64,000 nt of DNA from Nitrincola alkalisediminis (lineage in GTDB: Bacteria; Pseudomonadota; Gammaproteobacteria; Pseudomonadales; Balneatricaceae), in the NCBI RefSeq assembly GCF_009821115.1, contig NZ_VYTY01000013.1, forward strand, positions 1-64,000, read 5' to 3'. A program made the position numbers and the translations under genes. The notes under the pieces were generated by a model. That model did not search any database. It had not been told where the DNA came from and saw only the letters and a list, made by a program, of their open reading frames with translations. Shown here piece after piece: positions 56,527-64,000 of this stretch. Positions within the stretch are counted from its first letter, which is position 1. Each line of letters begins with the position of its first letter.

Positions 56527-58206
56527 ATGCAGAATCCCTGTGCTTATATTAAGTTTTTCTGTTTGATTTTTTTTAGTTTAATCCTGTCTTTTACAGCTAC
56601 GGCCAATGTGGTTTTAAATGAGCAGCAACAGGCGTATTTAGCCGAACTGGGGCCCGTCAAAATGTGTGTTGACCCGGATTGGGAGCCTTATGAGCGTCTT
56701 TTACCCAATGGGGATTTTGTTGGAATTGCGGCCGATCTTATCCAATTAATTGCACAACGTACCGGTGTCGATCTCAGTGTGTACCCGACAGATGACTGGA
56801 ATCACAGCTTACAGGCAGCACAAGCAGGTGATTGTCATGTAGTTGCCTTTTTAAATAAAACAGAGGCACGCAGTCAGTGGTTGTTATTCACAGAACCTTA
56901 CTTCAACGATCCGAATGTTTTTATTACGCATCAAGATCATGAGTACATCCCCAATCCCGCAGGCCTAGTGGATAAAGTGGTTGTACTGCCAAAAGGCACC
57001 AGTATTGAAGAGTTTGTTCGACGTACCTATCCTAATTTAGTGATCACCGTGGTCGATACTGAAAGAGAAGCGGTGGCGATGGTCGAGCAGAAAAAAGCAG
57101 ATATGACCATTCGTTCATTAACTATGGCGGCCTATACAATCCGTCAGCAGGGCTTGTTTAATTTAAAAGTGTCAGGCTTACTGCCGAATTTTGATAATCA
57201 CTTTAGAATCGGCGTTCTTCAGTCAGAACCCTACCTCAGAGACATATTGGATTTGGGGGTCGCCACTATCTCACCCCAAGAAGTTCAAGAAGCATTAAAT
57301 CGCCATGTATCAATTACTGTGTACCAAGGTATAGATTACAGCTTGGCTTTTAAAACCAGTTTTTTCTTCATTTTTTGTCTGGTGTTGTTTTTATACTGGA
57401 ACCAGCACCTGAAAAAACTGAATCATGCGCTTTCAAAACAAGACGTGTTACTCAAAGAAAAGGTCAATGAGAAAACGGAGCTGGTGGAAGCGCTCAACCT
57501 TACGCGCTTGAGGCTGGAAAATGCTCTTAAGGAGGAGCACGAAGCACGGTTAGAACAACAGCAGTTTATGCGTATGGTTACACATGAATTTAGAACCCCG
57601 CTCACTGTGATTCAGACAGGTTTTGAACTTCTCGCACTGCAAACTGATCCTGAACAAAGGGAAAAGACCTTACAAAAACAAAGTCAGGCCACTTCGCAGC
57701 TGATTGAGTTGGTGAATAACGCCCTTGTCCAAGATCGATTTGAAAACTCTGCATGGCGTCAACACTCTGAATGGATTGAAACTGAAGAGATCATGCGCTC
57801 ACTTAAAGCCTATGCAGGCACGATTTGTTCAAAGAGTTTTACGATTGACATTCAAGTTGAATCAAAAAAGTTTTTAGGCGATAAACAGTTACTCTTGATT
57901 GCGTTGAATAACCTCGTTGATAATGCGGTTAAATATTCCCCACAGGGGGGTAGGTTGCAACTCAGTGCAGGCCCATTTGAACAAGGTGTTTTGTTTAGGG
58001 TCAAAGATCAAGGCATCGGTATACCAATAGAACACCAGTCAACGATTTTTGGTAAGTATCAAAGAGGCGCTGTTGAAGGTGTAGCTGGTTTTGGGCTAGG
58101 CTTGTATATAGTCCAGCGTATTGTTTACTTACATAAAGGACGCATTGAATTGATCAGTGACGAAGGACGGGGCAGTGAGTTCAAGCTATGGCTCCCCTTA
58201 CAATAA
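56527..58206 (+). CDS. BvgS-like sensor histidine kinase with extracellular solute-binding domain
   Basis: This 559-residue kinase has a signal segment and then one SBP_bac_3 domain in the periplasm (about 35-268; ADLIQLIAQRTGVDLSVYPT, AQAGDCHVVAFLNKTEARSQ). A transmembrane helix is at about 275-291, followed by a coiled coil. HisKA has H353 in RMVTHEFRTPLTVIQTG, and HATPase_c has NNLVDNAVKYSP and GFGLGLYIVQRIV. There is no receiver or HPt domain, so it is simpler than BvgS. It probably senses a small amino acid-like ligand and signals to the regulator 20 nt downstream. Confidence 0.93.
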   Translation: MQNPCAYIKFFCLIFFSLILSFTATANVVLNEQQQAYLAELGPVKMCVDPDWEPYERLLPNGDFVGIAADLIQLIAQRTGVDLSVYPTDDWNHSLQAAQAGDCHVVAFLNKTEARSQWLLFTEPYFNDPNVFITHQDHEYIPNPAGLVDKVVVLPKGTSIEEFVRRTYPNLVITVVDTEREAVAMVEQKKADMTIRSLTMAAYTIRQQGLFNLKVSGLLPNFDNHFRIGVLQSEPYLRDILDLGVATISPQEVQEALNRHVSITVYQGIDYSLAFKTSFFFIFCLVLFLYWNQHLKKLNHALSKQDVLLKEKVNEKTELVEALNLTRLRLENALKEEHEARLEQQQFMRMVTHEFRTPLTVIQTGFELLALQTDPEQREKTLQKQSQATSQLIELVNNALVQDRFENSAWRQHSEWIETEEIMRSLKAYAGTICSKSFTIDIQVESKKFLGDKQLLLIALNNLVDNAVKYSPQGGRLQLSAGPFEQGVLFRVKDQGIGIPIEHQSTIFGKYQRGAVEGVAGFGLGLYIVQRIVYLHKGRIELISDEGRGSEFKLWLPLQ

Positions 58207-58226
58207 AAAATAATAAGGGTCTATGA

Positions 58227-58955
58227 ATGCAAGGTAAACGTATTCTTTTGTTAGAAGATGATCATCATCTGACTGACATTGTCAGTGAGTTTTTACAGAA
58301 TTATGGATATGAGGTGACAGTCACCCATACTGGGAAAGCGTTTTCTGATCAGTTAGTCAGCGCGCAATTTGACTTAATCATCATGGATTTGAACTTGCCC
58401 GATGCAGATGGAGTCGAGCTGCTCTGCTCGATGCGCCAGCATCACAATATGCTTGTGTTTATTGTTTCCGGTCGACAGGGTAGTACTGTCAGACTCGATT
58501 GTTTTGAAAAGGGCGCGGATGCCTATATCACCAAACCCTTTAGTTTGTTGGAGCTGGAACTGCAAGTGCGCAATGCGCTTGTGCGTCAAGATCGATATGC
58601 TCAATCAGATGCCTCTTCACCTCAGGATGCAAAAGCCATACATCAATATCCCTTATTTGACGGTTGGTATGTGTGTACAAAAACGCAAAGTGTTCAACAT
58701 AACCAAGACGGTGAAATGAGCTTGACGCAAGGGGAATACCAGCTATTGCTCTTTTTACTGCGAGCCAATGGTTCGGTGGTTACCCGAGATCAAATTATCG
58801 AAGGTTTGTCTGAATCCGCTCGTTTAACCTGCGTCGAATCAGTGAATGCGTTGATCTATCGTATCCGTAAAAAATTCATCAAGCATTGTGGCATCAGTCC
58901 ATTAGTGACAGTATCAGGAGCAGGGTATCGAGTGGGTCAAAAAGAGCGTTCCTGA
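58227..58955 (+). CDS. OmpR/PhoB-family response regulator
   Basis: This 242-residue regulator has a receiver domain with D11, D12, phospho-acceptor D54 (LIIMDLNLPDADG) and K103 (ITKPF). A winged-helix DNA-binding domain follows (GEYQLLLFLLRANGSVVTRD; CVESVNALIYRIRKKFIKHC; VSGAGYRVGQK). It is partner to the kinase before it. OmpR-family dimers bind direct repeats about 10-11 bp apart; such repeats lie downstream at 59058-59078, before the giant protein gene. Confidence 0.95.
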   Translation: MQGKRILLLEDDHHLTDIVSEFLQNYGYEVTVTHTGKAFSDQLVSAQFDLIIMDLNLPDADGVELLCSMRQHHNMLVFIVSGRQGSTVRLDCFEKGADAYITKPFSLLELELQVRNALVRQDRYAQSDASSPQDAKAIHQYPLFDGWYVCTKTQSVQHNQDGEMSLTQGEYQLLLFLLRANGSVVTRDQIIEGLSESARLTCVESVNALIYRIRKKFIKHCGISPLVTVSGAGYRVGQKERS

Positions 58956-59057
58956 GAGGCGTTCTGGCTTGATCTGCTCCGAAAAATGCCACTCAAATAT
59001 AAATAGATCTGTTTCAAACAAGTATTGATGCGGATCAATTTTCTCCAATAAATCTGC

Positions 59058-59078
59058 TTCGTTCATTTTTCGTTCATT
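59058..59078 (+). promoter_or_regulatory. Direct repeats, possible response-regulator site
   Basis: TTCGTTCATT occurs at 59058-59067 and again at 59069-59078, an 11-bp period suited to an OmpR-family dimer. It lies about 220-240 nt upstream of the giant protein's start. Confidence 0.5.
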
Positions 59079-59190
59079 ACCTTTATTGGCTTCCTTTGTT
59101 AGAGTCAAGACGCATGGCATATCTCAATTTAAGATAGGTAAAGCCTTGTAAAAACTAAAACTAACGCTTGTTTTGGTTGAACTGAAGAGT

Positions 59191-59236
59191 GATGCATAAA
59201 GCTATTCGTCGGCGGCTATGAATAGCTTTGTGCATC
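59191..59236 (+). promoter_or_regulatory. 17-bp-stem hairpin in the giant-gene leader
   Basis: GATGCATAAAGCTATTC (59191-59207) pairs with GAATAGCTTTGTGCATC (59220-59236), one wobble only, around a 12-nt loop (GTCGGCGGCTAT). It ends 59 nt before the ATG and has no U-run. It could be an attenuator, a regulatory-RNA stem or a protein site. The rest of 58956-59295 shows no gene. Confidence 0.65.
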
Positions 59237-59295
59237 TAAAGTGCCGAAACATGATCATTACTATGACAAAGAATTACTCTTTGGAGAGCGCTCGA

Positions 59296-62200
59296 ATGGA
59301 AAATGAAAACCAAGGCTTAAATGTTTCAATTGATACAACTACTCACCAAGATGCACCTGCATTTACAGAGGTGAGCCTGCCTTTGAGCCCAGAAACACAC
59401 GAAGCGAGTGGGGTGATACCACAATCCCAGAATGAGGCTCTCACAAGTACATTCGAAAAAAACACAGTATTGTTAAAGAGAGCCAAAAAAGAACTTGAGG
59501 AAGAAGAGGACGTCTTAAGTCTGGATGAAATGATAGATCCAGCCACTTTAGGTGACTTAACGGCGCAAGTTGTTGCTGCATCAGATGAAATGTCCACTGA
59601 TGAACCCAGCGCCGACGAGGCGGCTGCGGTGTTGTCTGATACACCGTCGGCAGGGGGCGCAACAGGCTCAATATCCCCTTTGTTTGTGGGGGCGGGCTTG
59701 CTAGCGGGAGTTGCTTTAACCTCGTCAAGTAGCAGCTCTTCCAGTGCCCCTTCGACGCCTGACCCTGTAGAACCGACGCCTGTTGATCCAACTCCCGTTG
59801 ATCCAACGCCAACCGATCCCACTGACATTATGGAACAAGACCCTAACCCGGGTAATCCACGTGAGGTTGAGGCTGAATCTTTTGTTATACGTTTAGTCGG
59901 TACTGAAAATGAAGATGTGTTTGAAATCACTGCGCCAAATGCTACCCGCATTGAAGTCATTGGTGATATCAAAGGCTCCAACGATGATGTGGTCTTTAAG
60001 ATTAACGATGTCACGGCAGGTAGTCGCGATGTACGAACGATTACGTTAATTACCAACATTGATGGATCAAATAATAAGCTGGTATTCGACTTTGCGGATG
60101 CAAATGATGTCGTTAAGTTAGCCGCAGATAGTGACATCAAAGGCTTTAGTAAAATAGAAGTGAAAAATGGTACGTTGGATCTGTCCGGCGTTAATATCTC
60201 TGGCATCATTGATATCGAAGTCAACTCGGGCGTGGTGTTGACTCTGTCACAATTTAAAGCGCTGGCATCTTTAGTGAGCGTATCTGGGCATGGTGCGTTA
60301 ACACTTGAATTGAGTTCTGAAGATGAGTTAGCAGAGTTAGAGGCCTATTTAGCCACGCCAAACCTTACGTTAATAGGCTTTGGTGCCGATGAAACTGGCG
60401 GTGTATCGATTCAAATCAACGGCGAACCCGTTGAGAATGCGCAGGTTGATGCCATTATAGAACGCATCGATGCCTTATCTTTTCCATCCATTCCGCAAAT
60501 TTCAGGATTGATTGATTCTTTACAGCAAAAAATAGCGGCATTAGAGGCTACATCAGGCGCAACGGCGACCGAGTTGGCCTCGTTAAACGCAGCCATCTCC
60601 GCACTCGAAGCGGATATCGATGCACTAAAAATCGTTGCTGAAGCGGTTGGTGACACCTTACAAGCTCAAATAGCCACGTTGTCTCAAAAGCTGACAGATG
60701 ACTTAGCTGCTGCACAAACCACTCTTCAAGCCAATATTGATCAAGTCGCTGCCAATCTATCGGCTGAGTTAAACTCAGCTGTAGCTGATCTCCAAGCACA
60801 GATTGATGGCCTGAGCACTGAAAGCGCGACAGCGGCTGATTTGTCGGCCTTGGCTGCTCAATTAGCAGCGACTCAAGCCGATCTCGCCGCTTTAGCGACG
60901 CTATCTGCGGCAGGCGATGCTGCGAATGCAGACGCGCTAGCGGCTGAGGTTGCGAGCTTGAACAGCGCGTTGGTCAGCGCTCAGACGCAAATGCAAAACA
61001 AACTGGATCAAGCGGTCGCCAGCATTAACGTTGAATTGGCGAATCTGCAAGATCAGATTAATGCTCTAGATGGTGATCAAGCACTGGAATTGGTATTGGC
61101 ACTGCAAGCTGCCTTTACTGAAGCTGAAGCGAAAATCGCAGTTCTCGAAGCCTTTATCGCATCGGCTGAAGCCGCTGACTTAGCGGCGGCTCTGGAAAGC
61201 GAAGTGGCGGCACTTTATGCCGCATTAAGTGACAATGTAGCGACCTTGAACAGCTCACTGACAGTACTTCAAGCTAGCCTGCAAGCCAATATCGATCAAG
61301 TGTCCAGCGATCTGTCAGCTGCTTTGAATGCAGCGATTGCTGATCTGCAAGCGCAAATAGATGGCCTGAGCACTGACAGTGCAACCGCGGCTGATGTATC
61401 TGCTTTGGCTGCTCAATTAGCAGCGACTCAAGCCGATCTAGCCGCTTTAACGACGCTATCTGCGGCAGGCGATGCTGCGAATGCAGACGCGCTAGCGGCT
61501 GAAGTTTCGAGCTTGAACAGCGCGTTGGTCAGCGCTCAGACGCAAATGCAAAACAAACTGGATCAAGCGGTCGCCGACATTCATGTTGAATTAGCGAATT
61601 TGCAAGATCAGATTAACGCTCTAGATGGCGATCAAGCGCTGGAATTGGTGTTGGCACTGCAAGCCGCCTTTGCAGAAGCTGAAGCGAAAATCGCAGTTCT
61701 TGAAGCTTTTATCGCATCGGCTGAAGCGGCTGATTTAGCGTCTGCACTGGAAAGCGAAGTGGCGGCACTTTATGCCGCATTAAGTGACAATGTTGCGACC
61801 TTGAACAGCTCACTGACAGCGCTTCACACCAGCTTGGTAGCCTACGTTGATCAAGTGTCTAACGATTTGTTTAACTCATTGGATAGCAGCCTGACCAATT
61901 TACAGATGCAAATTAATGGTCTGGAAAATGCCACCGCAGCGAACTTGTCTGATTTAGCAGCTGAACTGGCTGCGACTAAAGGCGAACTAGCGGCTTTGGC
62001 AACTTTGTCAGCAGCAGGCGATGCGGCCAATGCTCAAGCCTTGGCTACTGAAGTGGCAAGCTTAACGTCAGCGCTGGCTGCACTCGAAACCAGTTTAGAA
62101 AACAGCATAGTTGAAGCGACGAGCGCACTTTCTGCATCTCTAAATGCAACGATTGCAGATCTGCAAGCACAAATCACTGGGTTGAGTGCTGAAAGTGCGA

Positions 62201-64000
62201 CAGCGGCTGATTTATCGGCCCTAGCCGCTCAACTGACAGCCACTCAAGCTGATCTAGATGCTTTGGCAACCTTATCGGCAGCAGGCGATGCAGCGAATGC
62301 CAGCGTACTAGCAGCTGAGGTTATCAGCTTAACATCGGCATTAGAGTCATTGGAAACGCATTTACAAGACAGTATTGACCAAGTTTCAAGTAATCTCACA
62401 ACGGCTCTGGAAACCGCCATTGCTGATCTGCAAGCGCAAATTGATGGCTTGACTACAGACAACGAAACGGCGGCTGTGGATTTAGAGGCTTTAACTGAAG
62501 AAATTGAGACCCTCAAACAAGAGATAGACGATTTAAAATTAGCGCTAGGCGTTGATACGGGATTGTCGGACACACTTGAGGATCTTCAAGACCAAATTAC
62601 CGACCTTCAAGCACAAATTGATGATTTAAAAGCGGCATTAGAGGCACTCCAGCCGCCCACTGATCCTTTCGAAGGCGACACCTTGGTTTTCACGGTTGCT
62701 GAGCTTTTTGGCAGCAATGGCACGGCTTCAGTCAACATCATTGCAGAGGCACTGCTGGACGCACTGGCAAACTATGACGCCAGTACCATCACCATCAAAG
62801 TGACTGAGCCTCTGACGGTTGCGCAATCCACAGCGCTGTCACAAGCGGGCTTAGTGGCAGGAGCAGACAAGGTCGAATACGACATACGCGACTATGCGAC
62901 AACGGTGCAAGCGGCCCTCGCCAATCCAGATCAAAGCTTAGCATTAGTCGGTGCAGGCCAAGTTGTCGCCATTGGCAATGAGTTGAATAACACCCTTGAT
63001 ATGGCGGCCATGACCTCGGATATCAATCTTCGTGTCGAACTGGACGATGGCAACGACACCTATTTTGCAGGTCGCGGTGATGAAACTATCGTTGGTGGTG
63101 CCGGTGCTGATACCATCTATTTGACTCACCGTGACGGGTCGGTGGATACGGTTGTTTATCAGAGCATTCTAGATGGACAAGTGCTGCCAAGTGCCAGTAT
63201 TGCTTTCTCAACGGATGAATCTGATTATCGTGAAGGGACGGTGTTAACTCTGACGGTTAATGGACACTCTTACTCCTATACTCTTGAAAAAGGAGAAACG
63301 TCGGAGGTTGGACTTCAGGCATTAGCCGATTTGCTAACGACGTCTTCATCTATCATGGGAGTCACAGTTAATGCAGATGAAGCTAAGTTAACAGTGTTTG
63401 CGGCTTCAAGCCCTCTGCAGTTATCCGGTGGACATAACGGTACCGAAGCCATCGTCAATGATGGGTTAAAAACGCAAGTGGTTGTGAATTTTTCAAGCAA
63501 TGATCAAGACTATCCTGCTAATACCAATGGTACCAATACAACAGAATTTACGCGTTATTTGAGTGTGACCATTAGTGGCGTGGTCATTAAAGCCGAGGTT
63601 GTTGCGGGAGATGCTAATGCGTCTGTTACTGCTTTAGTCGCTGCAATTAATGCGGCACGTTCAGTTGAGGATGAAACAACTCTTGTTGAGGAGGGTATTT
63701 ATTTAGGCGATATTATCGACGAGGCGAGCGCTCAAGGAACTACAATTACCTTGACTGCTTTGAAAGTTGGAGAGACTGATGGGCCAACTTTTAGTGTGCA
63801 AGAAGCAAGCATTGATGTACCGGGTGTGCAGCAAGAGGTAAGTGTTCAGTTTAGCTTGGATGATACTTACTACTATGAAGGCGGCGAGCTACGTATTAAA
63901 ATCAATGATGACACGATTGCAGTCGAGATGGTCGCTGGCGATGCTAAGGCAACAATAGAGAAGTTGAAACAAGCGATAGCGGACCAAGGTCTTGGTAGCC
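59296..64000 (+). CDS. Giant repetitive secreted or surface protein (adhesin-like), C-terminus off window
   Basis: The frame is open from ATG 59296 to the window edge: 1568 residues visible and no stop. The region has an acidic N-terminus, a hydrophobic segment (SPLFVGAGLLAGVALTSSSS at about 126-145), then DPTPVDPTP-type repeats (about 155-175), a beta-rich part (about 195-390), and a long Ala-rich coiled coil with 185-residue repeats (about 395-1120). A beta region with a single RTX-like GAGADTIYL stretch is at about 1256-1275; further beta domains follow. This layout suggests a T1SS-exported large adhesin, possibly retained in the membrane by the N-terminal segment. No T1SS genes are visible. 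The two-component pair upstream is the likely regulator. Confidence 0.8.
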   Translation, partial: MENENQGLNVSIDTTTHQDAPAFTEVSLPLSPETHEASGVIPQSQNEALTSTFEKNTVLLKRAKKELEEEEDVLSLDEMIDPATLGDLTAQVVAASDEMSTDEPSADEAAAVLSDTPSAGGATGSISPLFVGAGLLAGVALTSSSSSSSSAPSTPDPVEPTPVDPTPVDPTPTDPTDIMEQDPNPGNPREVEAESFVIRLVGTENEDVFEITAPNATRIEVIGDIKGSNDDVVFKINDVTAGSRDVRTITLITNIDGSNNKLVFDFADANDVVKLAADSDIKGFSKIEVKNGTLDLSGVNISGIIDIEVNSGVVLTLSQFKALASLVSVSGHGALTLELSSEDELAELEAYLATPNLTLIGFGADETGGVSIQINGEPVENAQVDAIIERIDALSFPSIPQISGLIDSLQQKIAALEATSGATATELASLNAAISALEADIDALKIVAEAVGDTLQAQIATLSQKLTDDLAAAQTTLQANIDQVAANLSAELNSAVADLQAQIDGLSTESATAADLSALAAQLAATQADLAALATLSAAGDAANADALAAEVASLNSALVSAQTQMQNKLDQAVASINVELANLQDQINALDGDQALELVLALQAAFTEAEAKIAVLEAFIASAEAADLAAALESEVAALYAALSDNVATLNSSLTVLQASLQANIDQVSSDLSAALNAAIADLQAQIDGLSTDSATAADVSALAAQLAATQADLAALTTLSAAGDAANADALAAEVSSLNSALVSAQTQMQNKLDQAVADIHVELANLQDQINALDGDQALELVLALQAAFAEAEAKIAVLEAFIASAEAADLASALESEVAALYAALSDNVATLNSSLTALHTSLVAYVDQVSNDLFNSLDSSLTNLQMQINGLENATAANLSDLAAELAATKGELAALATLSAAGDAANAQALATEVASLTSALAALETSLENSIVEATSALSASLNATIADLQAQITGLSAESATAADLSALAAQLTATQADLDALATLSAAGDAANASVLAAEVISLTSALESLETHLQDSIDQVSSNLTTALETAIADLQAQIDGLTTDNETAAVDLEALTEEIETLKQEIDDLKLALGVDTGLSDTLEDLQDQITDLQAQIDDLKAALEALQPPTDPFEGDTLVFTVAELFGSNGTASVNIIAEALLDALANYDASTITIKVTEPLTVAQSTALSQAGLVAGADKVEYDIRDYATTVQAALANPDQSLALVGAGQVVAIGNELNNTLDMAAMTSDINLRVELDDGNDTYFAGRGDETIVGGAGADTIYLTHRDGSVDTVVYQSILDGQVLPSASIAFSTDESDYREGTVLTLTVNGHSYSYTLEKGETSEVGLQALADLLTTSSSIMGVTVNADEAKLTVFAASSPLQLSGGHNGTEAIVNDGLKTQVVVNFSSNDQDYPANTNGTNTTEFTRYLSVTISGVVIKAEVVAGDANASVTALVAAINAARSVEDETTLVEEGIYLGDIIDEASAQGTTITLTALKVGETDGPTFSVQEASIDVPGVQQEVSVQFSLDDTYYYEGGELRIKINDDTIAVEMVAGDAKATIEKLKQAIADQGLGS
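60795..61904 (+). repeat. Tandem 555-bp repeats in the giant gene, with shorter copies after
   Basis: Two near-identical units of 555 bp (185 codons) run 60795-61349 and 61350-61904. Anchors such as GATGGCCTGAGC recur at 60805 and 61360, and the aligned AATGGTCTGG at 61915. Degenerate half-units follow at about 261 and 267 bp intervals (62176, 62443). Units encode Ala/Leu/Asp-rich heptads (AAQLAATQADLAALATLS, NKLDQAVASINVELANLQD). Confidence 0.88.

Noticed and set aside
59343-60224. 293-aa minus-strand reading frame opposite the giant gene
   Set aside because: Ser/Thr/Val-rich shadow of the sense coding region, no start signals or homology visible.
60795-61904. Direct repeats as a CRISPR array
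   Set aside because: Units are 555 bp, in frame and coding; no short repeat-spacer pattern.

Overview
The window looks like a chromosome segment from a Gram-negative gammaproteobacterium, most likely a marine Oceanospirillales-like or related lineage. This is inferred from gene content and order (trmJ-cysE-iscR, ccmABCDEFGHI-zipA-ligA, ampD-mnmC, malate synthase G); no rRNA or other taxonomic marker is present. No tRNA, rRNA or CRISPR array was recognised.

Layout. (1) 1-8930 is accessory DNA: a sedentary-integron-type cassette array without an integrase gene in view. It holds six complete or near-complete type II toxin-antitoxin (TA) cassettes: relBE, higBA, a frameshifted higB2 with intact higA2, a second higBA, an inverted ccdAB, and brnTA; a seventh module of CopG/ParE type closes the array. 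Each is separated by an attC-like imperfect inverted repeat ending in a GCGTTA or TGTTAAGC core. The first attC resembles the long Vibrio VCR type; the others are short (55-90 bp). The array has been invaded by an IS110-family element (left edge) and by two group II introns in tandem, one with a wrecked reverse transcriptase and one with an intact one. A relic of a higBA-type promoter sits at the very end, just before the core gene trmJ.

(2) 9021-18559 is a core sulfur and Fe-S block: trmJ, cysE, then an iscR-iscS-sufBCDS-(sufA-like)-sufT-sufE operon. It is a hybrid: Isc regulator and desulfurase, Suf scaffold. An IscR type 1-like site overlaps its promoter. (3) 18556-20630 (minus) carries a stand-alone FlhB C-terminal domain protein and a FliK-like protein. 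(4) 20803-27845 is the complete cytochrome c maturation operon ccmABCDEFGHI, followed by zipA (division) and ligA (DNA ligase).

(5) 31635-45302: a CBS-domain protein, mnmC and ampD (minus), nadC, an RND efflux adaptor and pump pair, the biotin ECF transporter bioMNY (minus), a poly-HAMP chemoreceptor, and a second serine acetyltransferase; metY (homocysteine synthase) follows at 45424. (6) 47197-51374 contains an exported PHP-domain protein and then a small AT-rich island: a hypothetical protein plus a lipoprotein, bounded by two diverged 55-bp structured repeats and followed by a cluster of strong hairpins. (7) 51472-56503: a PhyH-family dioxygenase, 7Fe ferredoxin fdxA, a LysR regulator and malate synthase G with a textbook terminator. 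(8) 56527-64000: a BvgS-like sensor kinase and OmpR-family regulator directly upstream of a giant repetitive surface or secreted protein that runs off the right edge. The spacer between them has direct repeats and a 17-bp-stem hairpin.
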